From Bifidobacterium breve (GTDB lineage: Bacteria > Actinomycetota > Acidimicrobiia > Acidimicrobiales > Ilumatobacteraceae): a DNA stretch of 7,392 nucleotides. The notes below the pieces were generated by a model that worked only from the letters and a program-made list of their open reading frames with translations, searched no databases and was not told the DNA's origin. Shown here piece after piece: positions 1 to 6,527 of this stretch (within the stretch, counting starts at the first letter, position 1; each line of letters starts with the position of its first letter). Position numbers and translations under genes: made by a program. The stretch lies in NCBI GenBank assembly GCA_945869715.1, contig CAMBPP010000071.1, forward strand, positions 1 through 7,392, written 5' to 3'.

Positions 1-384
1 CGAGTCACGGGCCTTGCCACCACGGCGCAAAATAACTTCACGAAAAGGTCCACGGTTGCCGTTGAGTTGTGCAAGCACCGCAGTTGCTTCCGATTCATTT
101 GCAAAGTCTCGAGCAAGAACTAATTGCTTGCCGCCAGACGCAGTATCAACTGGTTCAGTGAGTTTCCAACCGTTCTTCTTTAAATCGCTGAAGTCAAGGT
201 TGTCGGCGACGTCGGGAGACCGCTGAACAATTTCCTTGTCGACATCGATAGTGACAGTAACTGTTCCACTGCCGTTGGGGTTGACCAACATTGATACCTG
301 AACGTCGACACGACATGAAGCAAGAAGAACTACCGCACAACAGAGCGCAATGAAACGCTTAGCTGTTGACGTAGTTATGTTCAC
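1..384 (-). CDS. Putative LppM-like lipoprotein, 3' end beyond window
   Basis: The first 128 codons are visible; the C-terminus lies beyond the left edge. The N-terminus is a lipoprotein signal peptide: a short polar stretch with K9 R10, a hydrophobic core (about residues 11-22), and the lipobox LASC with the lipidated cysteine at residue 24. The mature part begins RVDVQVSMLVNPNGSGTVTV, a beta-rich pattern with an NGSG turn that resembles the actinobacterial LppM domain; I infer this from pattern only. The product should be anchored on the outer face of the cytoplasmic membrane. The GTG start is the only usable one: a stop codon lies immediately upstream in frame and no ATG, GTG or TTG follows before the lipobox. 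That GTG shares bases with the clpC stop (GTGA, 384-381), and no Shine-Dalgarno is visible, so translation is probably coupled to clpC. Function is unknown. Confidence is high for a lipoprotein and moderate for the family. Confidence 0.8.
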   Translation of the reverse strand, partial: MNITTSTAKRFIALCCAVVLLASCRVDVQVSMLVNPNGSGTVTVTIDVDKEIVQRSPDVADNLDFSDLKKNGWKLTEPVDTASGGKQLVLARDFANESEATAVLAQLNGNRGPFREVILRRGGKARDS

Positions 385-2933
385 TCAGGAAGTGCGGTGC
401 CGGAGTCGCCTGCGCCAGCAAGCTCTACAGCAGCAGGGGGAACCAAGCCTTCAACAGCAGTAAATGTTAAGCGCTTGTCGCCAGGCTTGTCGGGGTCGTC
501 TTCTGTGTCGACCACGATGATGACACCAGCAGCAAACTCTTTGTACAAGATCTTCTCTGAGAGCGGATCTTCAATGAGTCGCTGAATGGCGCGACGTAGT
601 GGGCGCGCACCCAGTTGTGGGTCGTAACCGCGTTCTGCCAAAAGTTCTTTTGCAGACTCCTTGAGTTCAATGCCGAGGCCTTGGCTCTCGAGTTGCCCAG
701 CAAGACGCTTGGTCATGAGGTCAACCATTTGTACCACTTCGGCCTTAGCCAATTCGTGGAAGACAATGACTTCGTCGATGCGGTTAAGGAATTCAGGGCG
801 GAAGTGAAGTTTCAACGCATCGTTGACTTTTTCCTTCATGCGCTCGTATGAAACGGCTTCGTCGTTAGTGGTGAAACCAACATTTGCTTTGCGCAAGTCT
901 TGTGTTCCTAAGTTCGAGGTCATGATGAGCACGGTGTTGCGGAAGTCCACCGAACGGCCTTGGCTGTCGGTGAGACGACCCTCTTCAAGAATTTGCAAGA
1001 GTGTGTTGAACACGTCGGGGTGTGCTTTTTCAATTTCGTCGAAGAGCACAACGCTGAATGGTTTACGACGCACGGCCTCGGTGAGTTGGCCGCCTTCTTC
1101 GTAGCCCACGTACCCAGGAGGTGAACCGACAAGACGGCTGACAGTGTGCTTTTCCATGTACTCCGACATGTCGAGCGCAATGAGTGCGCTGTCGTCGCCG
1201 AACAAGAATTCGGTGAGTGTTTTTGCGAGTTCTGTTTTACCCACACCAGTTGGTCCGAGGAAAATGAATGAACCACTTGGACGCTTAGGGTCTTTCAACC
1301 CAGCGCGTGTACGACGAATGCTTTGGCTGACAGCGCGAATAGCATTTTCTTGGCCAATGATGCGCTTGTGAAGTTCGGCTTCCATGTTGAGCAACTTGGC
1401 GGTTTCTTCTTCGGTGAGTTTGTACACCGGAATACCTGTCCAGAGGCTCAAAACCTCAGCAATAGCTTCTTCGTTGACCTCATCGAAAAGATCAATACCA
1501 GAAGCCTTGATGTCGGCTTCTTTGTGGGCGCGTTCTTCAAGAAGTGAACGTTCTTGGTCGCGCAAGCGGCCAGCTTCTTCAAAGCGCTGCTCTTCAACTG
1601 ATTTACGTTTTGCTTCTTGTACTTCAGCAATTTTGTTTTCAAGTTCTTTGAGGTCGGGTGGTGTTTGCATGCGCTTGATGCGCAAGCGGCTACCGGCTTC
1701 GTCAATGAGGTCAATTGCTTTGTCGGGAAGGAAACGGTCGGCAATGTAACGATCGGCAAGGTTTGCCGCAGCAACAACTGCTTGGTCGGTAATGGTGACA
1801 CGGTGATGTGTCTCGTACTTGTCGCGGATGCCCTTCAAAATTTCAATGGTGTGAGCAACAGATGGCTCATCAACTTTTACTGGTTGAAAACGGCGTTCCA
1901 GCGCGGCGTCTTTTTCGAAATGCTTGCGGTACTCGTCGGTGGTGGTTGCACCAATGGTTTGGAGTTCACCACGAGCAAGCATTGGCTTCAAGATTGAAGC
2001 TGCGTCGATTGCGCCTTCTGCAGCACCTGCACCTACAAGTGTGTGAATTTCATCGATGAACAAAATGATGTCACCACGAGTTTTGATTTCTTTCAAAACT
2101 TTCTTGAGGCGCTCTTCAAAGTCTCCGCGGTAACGGCTACCAGCAACAAGTGCACCAAGGTCAAGCGTGTAGAGCTGCTTGTTTTTCAATGTTTCAGGAA
2201 TGTCGTTGCTCACAATTTTCTGAGCAAGACCCTCAATGATTGCGGTCTTACCAACACCAGGCTCACCAATGAGCACAGGGTTGTTCTTGGTGCGACGTGA
2301 AAGAATTTGCATGACGCGCTCAAGTTCGCGGGAGCGACCAATAACAGGGTCAAGTTTTTTGTCGCGAGCAAGTTGCGTGAGGTTGCGACCGAACTGGTCG
2401 AGAATTTGGCTTCCGCCTTTGTCGCCACTTTCTTCTTTACCACTACCTGCTGCTGCACCGGCTGGGGCGCCTTCGCCCTTGGAGCCAGCGGGGCCTTGGT
2501 AGCCACTGAGTAGTTGAATGACTTGTTGACGAACACGACCGAGGTCGGCGCCGAGCTTGACCAGAACCTGAGCGGCAACGCCTTCGCCTTCGCGAATGAG
2601 CCCGAGCAAGATGTGCTCGGTACCGATGTAGTTGTGACCAAGTTGGAGAGCTTCACGTAATGAGAGTTCAAGAACTTTTTTGGCGCGAGGGGTAAAGGGA
2701 ATGTGACCAGAAGGTGACGAACCGCCTTGACCAATGATGTCTTCTACCTGGGCGCGCACGGCTTCAAGGGAGATGCTGAGCGATTCGAGTGCCTTTGCGG
2801 CAACGCCTTCACCCTCGTGAATGAGACCGAGCAAAATGTGCTCGGTGCCAATATAAGAATGGTTGAGGAGACGCGCTTCTTCTTGCGCTAACACCACAAC
2901 TCGTCGCGCCCTATCGGTAAAGCGTTCGAACAA
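381..2933 (-). CDS. clpC: ClpC, AAA+ unfoldase subunit of the Clp protease
   Basis: This is a full-length ClpC (850 residues) that uses ATP to unfold substrates and feed them to ClpP in the cytoplasm. Two Clp-N repeats cover about residues 4-54 and 79-130, each with the motif YIGTEHILLGLI. A Gly/Ala/Ser-rich linker (about 144-175) leads to AAA domain 1: Walker A GEPGVGKT (223-230), pore loop with Y268 in GSRYRGDFEER, Walker B ILFIDE (290-295). A middle region with a UVR-like coiled coil (about 430-470) marks it as ClpC and not ClpA. AAA domain 2 has Walker A GPTGVGKT (560-567), pore loop GSPPGYVGYEEGG (603-615), Walker B VVLFDE (628-633), and the VGF loop (685-687) that docks to ClpP. Sensor-2 GARPLRR is at 775-781. 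The start is TTG: it gives the family's canonical MFERFTDRARR and sits 5 nt after an AAGGGCGG ribosome site. The C-terminal tail after about residue 828 is low-complexity. Identification is secure. Confidence 0.98.
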   Translation of the reverse strand: MFERFTDRARRVVVLAQEEARLLNHSYIGTEHILLGLIHEGEGVAAKALESLSISLEAVRAQVEDIIGQGGSSPSGHIPFTPRAKKVLELSLREALQLGHNYIGTEHILLGLIREGEGVAAQVLVKLGADLGRVRQQVIQLLSGYQGPAGSKGEGAPAGAAAGSGKEESGDKGGSQILDQFGRNLTQLARDKKLDPVIGRSRELERVMQILSRRTKNNPVLIGEPGVGKTAIIEGLAQKIVSNDIPETLKNKQLYTLDLGALVAGSRYRGDFEERLKKVLKEIKTRGDIILFIDEIHTLVGAGAAEGAIDAASILKPMLARGELQTIGATTTDEYRKHFEKDAALERRFQPVKVDEPSVAHTIEILKGIRDKYETHHRVTITDQAVVAAANLADRYIADRFLPDKAIDLIDEAGSRLRIKRMQTPPDLKELENKIAEVQEAKRKSVEEQRFEEAGRLRDQERSLLEERAHKEADIKASGIDLFDEVNEEAIAEVLSLWTGIPVYKLTEEETAKLLNMEAELHKRIIGQENAIRAVSQSIRRTRAGLKDPKRPSGSFIFLGPTGVGKTELAKTLTEFLFGDDSALIALDMSEYMEKHTVSRLVGSPPGYVGYEEGGQLTEAVRRKPFSVVLFDEIEKAHPDVFNTLLQILEEGRLTDSQGRSVDFRNTVLIMTSNLGTQDLRKANVGFTTNDEAVSYERMKEKVNDALKLHFRPEFLNRIDEVIVFHELAKAEVVQMVDLMTKRLAGQLESQGLGIELKESAKELLAERGYDPQLGARPLRRAIQRLIEDPLSEKILYKEFAAGVIIVVDTEDDPDKPGDKRLTFTAVEGLVPPAAVELAGAGDSGTALPE
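2575..2855. repeat. Intragenic repeat coding the two Clp-N copies
   Basis: Two 56-base segments, 2575-2630 and 2800-2855, differ at only about nine positions and lie 225 bp (75 codons) apart. They encode the YIGTEHILLGLI-(H/R)-EGEGVA parts of the two Clp-N repeats. This reflects the duplicated protein domain and is not a mobile or regulatory repeat. It could still serve as a short recombination substrate. Confidence 0.85.
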
Positions 2934-2938
2934 TTTGA

Positions 2939-2946
2939 CCGCCCTT
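2939..2946 (-). promoter_or_regulatory. Ribosome binding site fixing the TTG start of clpC
   Basis: On the minus strand AAGGGCGG lies 5 nt upstream of the TTG at 2933. It is one of only two recognisable purine-rich sites ahead of a start in the window and supports TTG as the true initiator. The adjoining GGTCAAA overlaps this site. Confidence 0.65.
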
Positions 2947-2951
2947 ATCTG

Positions 2952-2965
2952 GTGCCCTTCGGCAC
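2952..2965 (-). other. Small hairpin in the clpC leader
   Basis: On the minus strand GTGCC-GAAG-GGCAC forms a perfect 5 bp stem with a 4 nt loop, about 6 nt upstream of the clpC ribosome site. It is not followed by a run of T, so it is unlikely to be a terminator. It might affect translation or mRNA stability. A stem this short can occur by chance. Confidence 0.4.
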
Positions 2966-3021
2966 TGTAATACGTTACTAAAGTGTACCTGCACCATTAG
3001 GGCAGGGCGCATTGTGAGCCG

Positions 3022-3027
3022 TATCCT
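3022..3027 (+). promoter_or_regulatory. Candidate -10 element abutting a start codon
   Basis: TATCCT fits the TANNNT pattern of a sigma-70-type -10 and directly touches the ATG at 3028. If it is used, transcription would begin near 3034, exactly at an in-frame GTG (codon 3), giving a leaderless mRNA. No convincing -35 lies 16-19 bp upstream, and no Shine-Dalgarno lies at normal distance from either start: the purine-rich AGGGCAGGG is more than 15 nt away. Confidence 0.35.
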
Positions 3028-4014
3028 ATGAGTGTGGCAACGGCCTCACCCCTCCTCTCATTGCCTCATATGGCCGCCGACCGCGAACGGGTCGAAGCGG
3101 CAATGCTGGCTGCCGTTCGCACTTCTGACGACTACCTCACCGAAATTGCGTCACACCTCATTACTGCTGGCGGAAAACGCCTGCGTCCAGTCATGACAAT
3201 TGCATCTTCACTGGTAGCAACGGGCGGAAGCGCTGCCGAAGAGGCTATTCAGGGGGGCATCGCTTGTGAATTGGTGCACTTGGGTTCGTTGTATCACGAT
3301 GATGTGATGGATGAATCCACTACCCGTCGCGGAGTGGAGACGGTGAATGCAAAGTGGGGAAACCTGCAAGCAATTCTCGCCGGAGACTTTTTATTGGCGC
3401 GCGCTTCAGAAATTGCAGCGTCATTAGGTACAGAAGTTGCCGGGTTGCTCGCCCACACCATTGGCAATTTGTGTGAAGGACAAATTGAAGAGTTGCGACA
3501 TACGTACGACACTTCGCGCCCGGTCGATTCGTATCTCGTCAGCATTGATGGCAAAACTGCTTCGCTCTACAGCACTGCTGCACGTATTGGCGGAATTGTG
3601 GCTGGCCACGATCGTGCAGTCATTGATGCGTTAACTCGCTATGGCACCGCTTACGGCATGGTGTTCCAAATTGTCGACGACATTCTCGATATCACTTCTT
3701 CCGATGCTGAACTCGGAAAGCCCTCGGGCCACGACATGGTGGAAGGCGTGTACACATTGCCGGTACTACACACCATGGCAGTTGGCGATGCTGCTGGCAA
3801 AGAACTGCAGTCAATGCTTGGTGCGCCTCTTGATGACGCACAACAGCGCCGAGCCTTAGAAATTGTGCGCGCGGGAAGCGGAATTCATTTTGCTATTGAA
3901 ACTGCTCAACGCTTTGTGCAAGAAGCGAGCGATGCATGTGATGCATTGCCACAAGGTGAAGTAACTGATGCATTGCGTGAAGCTACAAAAAATTTATTGC
4001 AATCAATTGCATAG
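3028..4014 (+). CDS. Long-chain polyprenyl diphosphate synthase
   Basis: This is a trans-isoprenyl diphosphate synthase of 328 residues, the usual size. It condenses isopentenyl diphosphate with an allylic diphosphate to make a long isoprenoid chain, probably for the menaquinone tail. Key motifs are GGKRLRP (48-54, substrate phosphate binding), the first aspartate-rich motif DDVMD (91-95) in HDDVMDESTTRRG, GKTA (175-178), the second aspartate-rich motif DDILD (217-221) in FQIVDDILD, then GKPSG (230-234) and EGVYTLP. The residue five before the first aspartate is glycine (G86) and the next is serine, both small. A bulky aromatic here usually limits chain length, so a long product is likely; the exact length cannot be read. 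The gene is divergent from clpC and its 3' end overlaps the opposing flavoprotein gene by 12 bp, leaving no room for a terminator between them. The start may be the ATG at 3028 or the GTG at 3034. Confidence 0.95.
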   Translation: MSVATASPLLSLPHMAADRERVEAAMLAAVRTSDDYLTEIASHLITAGGKRLRPVMTIASSLVATGGSAAEEAIQGGIACELVHLGSLYHDDVMDESTTRRGVETVNAKWGNLQAILAGDFLLARASEIAASLGTEVAGLLAHTIGNLCEGQIEELRHTYDTSRPVDSYLVSIDGKTASLYSTAARIGGIVAGHDRAVIDALTRYGTAYGMVFQIVDDILDITSSDAELGKPSGHDMVEGVYTLPVLHTMAVGDAAGKELQSMLGAPLDDAQQRRALEIVRAGSGIHFAIETAQRFVQEASDACDALPQGEVTDALREATKNLLQSIA

Positions 4015-4941
4015 CGCTGCAGCAGCTGCGAGACCGCTGAGTACAGCACCTTCTACGCGGGGTTCTGCAAAGGCATCGCCGGCGAGTACGAAAGTACCCG
4101 ATTCATGAAGCCAACAACGTTCGGGGAACTGAGTAATAGGTGTGGCAAAGCGCCATTTCTTGTAGTTACTCTCCACAATGTTTGCGTTACCTAAATATGG
4201 CTGTGCATGGCGCGTGAGTTCTGCCAACCCGTCTTCGTGGCTGTCGTCCCAATGCGCTGCACTCCAAGCCGGACCGGCATGAAAGGTGAGTGCGTGTTGG
4301 GCGGAAATACCTTTTGCGAAGTTGTCGCCAATGAAAGAAAAAACATCATCGGGGTTTTGCATGCCACCCGGTGCGGGAACTGCACTCGGGCCATCGAGCA
4401 CAGCAAGAAGCCCAAGCGTGCGGTGATAGTCAACCACGCGCAGTTCGTCAGGCAGTTCAATGCCAGTGGTGTATGCAAGTCCAAAGCTTTGTGCAATGGG
4501 GCAAGTCATTACTACTGCATCACACATGATGGAAGTTCCATCGTCGAGTTGCACTTCCCACTGTTCACCTTTTTTGCCGAGTGAAAACACTAGTGAGCTA
4601 CAACGCACATCGAGTCCCGTTGCAAGATATTTTGCAATGGATGTCATTCCTTTGTCGCCAACGTAACGCGGAAAGCCATCGTTACCTGGTGAAAACCCTT
4701 TACACCACTCGCGCACAACACCTTCACGTAACCACACTTCAACATGTTCAGCGAATGCGTTGTTGCGAACGGTAAAAAATTGTGCGCCATGATCGAAGGT
4801 GGCATTACCAATACGTCGTGTTGCAAGGCGGCCACCCACCGAGCGACCTTTATCGAGAACAAGAACTTCGTGGCCGGCCTGTTGCAGTGTTTGCGCGGCT
4901 ACTAAACCAGAGAGGCCCGCACCAATAACAACGCATTTCAT
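4003..4941 (-). CDS. Renalase-like FAD-dependent oxidoreductase
   Basis: This is a cytoplasmic flavoprotein of 312 residues with the amine-oxidase/renalase-like fold (COG3380 type). It opens directly with the dinucleotide-binding motif VVIGAGLSGL (4-13), has the ribose-binding acid D30 in VLVLDKG, then GGRLATRR (36-43), and FDHGAQFFTVR (49-59), which is typical of this group. A closing FAD motif LAGDAFAEPRVEGAVLSG is near the C-terminus (about 286-303). There is no signal peptide or membrane segment. The substrate is unknown. I chose the ATG at 4941 because the glycine-rich loop follows at once and GGTGA lies 7 nt upstream; a longer frame reaching 5004 would add 21 unrelated residues and overlap the upstream gene. 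It is last in the minus-strand gene run, 22 bp after the phosphatase-like gene. Family call is confident; reaction is not. Confidence 0.9.
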   Translation of the reverse strand: MKCVVIGAGLSGLVAAQTLQQAGHEVLVLDKGRSVGGRLATRRIGNATFDHGAQFFTVRNNAFAEHVEVWLREGVVREWCKGFSPGNDGFPRYVGDKGMTSIAKYLATGLDVRCSSLVFSLGKKGEQWEVQLDDGTSIMCDAVVMTCPIAQSFGLAYTTGIELPDELRVVDYHRTLGLLAVLDGPSAVPAPGGMQNPDDVFSFIGDNFAKGISAQHALTFHAGPAWSAAHWDDSHEDGLAELTRHAQPYLGNANIVESNYKKWRFATPITQFPERCWLHESGTFVLAGDAFAEPRVEGAVLSGLAAAAALCN

Positions 4942-4948
4942 AGGGCAG

Positions 4949-4953
4949 TCACC
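4949..4953 (-). promoter_or_regulatory. Ribosome binding site for the renalase-like gene
   Basis: GGTGA on the minus strand lies 7 nt upstream of the ATG at 4941. It decides for this start over the upstream in-frame codon at 5004, which would overlap the preceding gene. Confidence 0.5.
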
Positions 4954-4963
4954 AAAAGTGGGC

Positions 4964-5473
4964 TTAACGCAGGTTGTGCACGCGCAAAATAAGTTCGCGT
5001 GCAAAGGGGTCTAATTGTTGGCCAGCAATGCGTTCAGTAATGATGATGGCTTGTGAAGGGTCGTCGACAAGACCACTCCAACGGATGTAGCCACCCATAA
5101 TGCCAATGAGGCGGTCGCCCACTTCTTCGGCGTGTACCAAAATTTTGGTGTCGCCAGAAAGAAGTACTTTGAGCTCGTTATAGAAAGAAACGAGCCATGG
5201 GTCAATATCGTCGGCGCCGCTGAGCGGACGGTGGCGATAGGGCAAGTTGAGTTCTTCGTAGCTGTGCAAGTTGTGTGGCGCGCCAATAATGGAAAACACG
5301 CTGGCGAAGTTATTTTCACGCAACCAGATGATTTCTTCCTGGCGACGTACGCGACGATGGTTGACGCCGTACCCGCCTGGGCGTTCGCAAATAGCGAGAC
5401 GATCTTTAATGATCCATGTGAAGTTCCGGGGCTGTATACCCAGAGCCCATTTTCCTCGAAGCTTCGGTGGCAT
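4964..5473 (-). CDS. Tyrosine-phosphatase-like protein lacking catalytic Cys
   Basis: This 169-residue protein shows the pattern of a small dual-specificity/tyrosine phosphatase: a basic N-terminal part (GGYGVNHRRVRRQEEIIWL, 33-51), a strand SVFSIIGAPHNL (58-69), an acidic loop (GADDIDPW, 86-93) where a general-acid aspartate would sit, and strand-loop-helix KILVHAEEVGDRLIG (110-124). Active family members have H-C-x5-R in that loop. Here H114 and R121 are kept at the right spacing, but position 115 is alanine (codon GCC), so thiol-based phosphatase chemistry is not possible. It may be a pseudophosphatase that binds a phosphorylated ligand; this is inference. The ATG overlaps the tilS stop (TAATG), pointing to coupled translation. 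There is no signal peptide or transmembrane segment. The phosphatase fold is assigned by motif pattern only; I know of no characterised member. Confidence 0.8.
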   Translation of the reverse strand: MPPKLRGKWALGIQPRNFTWIIKDRLAICERPGGYGVNHRRVRRQEEIIWLRENNFASVFSIIGAPHNLHSYEELNLPYRHRPLSGADDIDPWLVSFYNELKVLLSGDTKILVHAEEVGDRLIGIMGGYIRWSGLVDDPSQAIIITERIAGQQLDPFARELILRVHNLR

Positions 5474-6366
5474 TACTGCAATCTTAATCGCTGATTGCTT
5501 CTTCGCACCTGTTTCCCGCCACCAATTTCACATCCGGGGTGAATTCCTCGGGCAACTTCAAGCACCCTCTCGACAGTTGCGGCATCGGGCGGGTACGGGT
5601 CGGCGAGCCACAGGCGAATAGCGCGACGCGCAAGTGGAAGTGGGGCAGCGGCAAGCGCTGGTGCATCGAATACGTCGATGACTGAGGCGAGATCTTGGAG
5701 GAATTTTTCGTCGTCGCCGATGAGTTGAGATTCGCGTGCGATGAGCTGTGCAACATCGCGTTGCGCGATGGAGTTGAGAAGTGGAAGGAGTTCGTGGCGT
5801 ACACGATTGCGCTGAAAGCGAGGGTCGCTATTGCTGGAGTCTTTAACGAGGTCAACATCAAATGCTGCACAGAGCGCTTCAGTTTCATGCCGGCGTAAGT
5901 GAAGAATTGGCTTGCTGTGCGTATAACGCATTCCCGACAGCCCTTCAGTTCCTGCCCCGCGCATGAGGTTGATGAGCACAGTTTCTGCTTGGTCGTCGGC
6001 GGTAGGGCCAGTAAGTACACCGGGAGGTAAGAGTGCAAAACGAGCTTTGCGGGCTCGTGCTTCCAGGTTGGGTCCATTGGCTAGGTCGGCACGTAAAGAA
6101 ATGGCCATGACGCCAAAGCGTGTAGCGATATTTTCTACAACGGAAAACTCCTTGTGAGAACCAACTCGTAACCCATGGTCAACGTGATACGCGGTGACCT
6201 GATGTCCGGTTGCTACAGCAAGAATGAGAAGTGCTACTGAGTCGGCGCCTCCAGAAACTGCACATGCAATACCATGAGGTGCTTCGGTTGATAGAGGAAA
6301 GTGTGTGCGACCGAGAAGTTCTTGGACGAGATCATGATATTGAAGTGCTTGCGCATCAAGAATCAT
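5473..6366 (-). CDS. tilS: tRNA(Ile)-lysidine synthase TilS
   Basis: TilS attaches lysine to C34 of the tRNA-Ile with anticodon CAU, switching it from Met to Ile identity and AUA decoding; it is normally essential. The N-type ATP pyrophosphatase loop SGGADS is at 38-43, followed by HVDHGLR (61-67), GPTADDQAETVLINLMRG (120-137, the family's LDDQ-ET helix), and DSSNSDPRFQRNRVRHELLP (176-195), which contacts substrate. The final part contains an LPLARRAIRLWL helix and ends CEIGGGKQVRRSNQRLRL. At 297 residues it is much shorter than the E. coli enzyme and appears to lack the separate C-terminal TilS domain, as in other compact forms. The start ATG lies 17 bp after the small membrane-protein gene. 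No good Shine-Dalgarno is visible: AAGG lies about 15 nt away. Downstream is the phosphatase-like gene, not the hpt-ftsH pair common next to tilS. Confidence 0.96.
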   Translation of the reverse strand: MILDAQALQYHDLVQELLGRTHFPLSTEAPHGIACAVSGGADSVALLILAVATGHQVTAYHVDHGLRVGSHKEFSVVENIATRFGVMAISLRADLANGPNLEARARKARFALLPPGVLTGPTADDQAETVLINLMRGAGTEGLSGMRYTHSKPILHLRRHETEALCAAFDVDLVKDSSNSDPRFQRNRVRHELLPLLNSIAQRDVAQLIARESQLIGDDEKFLQDLASVIDVFDAPALAAAPLPLARRAIRLWLADPYPPDAATVERVLEVARGIHPGCEIGGGKQVRRSNQRLRLQ

Positions 6367-6383
6367 GACAGTGTGCGACGGCC

Positions 6384-6521
6384 TTAACGGTTGCGGCGCC
6401 CTGGGTACTTAGTAGCGGTGACCTTTGAGATATACCCAGCCACCATGGCGAGGACGGTTGCCACGCCAACAACGGTGAGAACTACACCAATCCACCAGTG
6501 CCAAACTTCTGCTGCAATCAT
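6384..6521 (-). CDS. Small single-pass membrane protein, 45 residues
   Basis: This short open frame fills the gap between marR and tilS. It encodes MIAAEVWHWWIGVVLTV, continues hydrophobic through VGVATVLAMVAGYI (about residues 11-32), and ends in a basic tail with KYPGRRNR. That makes one transmembrane helix with a tryptophan-rich interfacial start (WHWW) and, by the positive-inside rule, a cytoplasmic C-terminus. I do not recognise a named family. Support for a real gene: tight packing, 30 bp after marR and 17 bp before tilS on the same strand; a good membrane-protein profile; and a -10-like TACGAT 6 nt before the ATG. No clear Shine-Dalgarno is present. Function is unknown. Confidence 0.72.
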   Translation of the reverse strand: MIAAEVWHWWIGVVLTVVGVATVLAMVAGYISKVTATKYPGRRNR

Positions 6522-6527
6522 GTCTTT

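Larger units (their letters stand above)
2934..3027. promoter_or_regulatory. Divergent promoter region, clpC / polyprenyl synthase
   Basis: These 94 bp separate two divergent genes and must hold both promoters. For clpC the best -10-like hexamer on the minus strand is TACACT (2987-2982), which would give a leader of about 40 nt, but I see no good -35. For the plus strand TATCCT (3022-3027) is the best -10-like hexamer. Between them lie a near-palindrome GTAATACGTTAC (2967-2978) and a small hairpin (2952-2965). No CIRCE element and no complete CtsR direct repeat is present. Confidence applies to the region as a whole, not to each hexamer. Confidence 0.5.

Noticed and set aside
14..226. Plus-strand frame of 70 codons at the left edge
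   Set aside because: It lies antisense to the lipoprotein gene, whose signal peptide and lipobox make the minus strand the real coding strand.
615..2513. Several plus-strand open frames of 60-130 codons inside clpC
   Set aside because: They are antisense shadows of a highly conserved gene; their translations show no domain pattern and lack ribosome sites.
2934..2940. CtsR box upstream of clpC
   Set aside because: Only one GGTCAAA heptamer is present; a CtsR operator needs two in tandem with a 3 nt spacer, and the partner is absent on both sides.
4011..4040. GC-rich palindromic stretch (GCTGCAGC, GCAGCTGC) as a terminator
   Set aside because: It encodes the alanine-rich C-terminus of the flavoprotein, and no T-run follows on either strand.
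4942..5004. N-terminal extension of the renalase-like protein to a start at 5004
   Set aside because: It adds 21 residues unlike the family before the dinucleotide-binding motif and overlaps the upstream gene by 41 bp; the ATG at 4941 has GGTGA 7 nt upstream.
5484..6077. A 197-codon frame on the minus strand inside tilS
   Set aside because: It is a +1/-1 shadow of the confidently assigned tilS frame, with compositionally odd residues and no recognisable motif.
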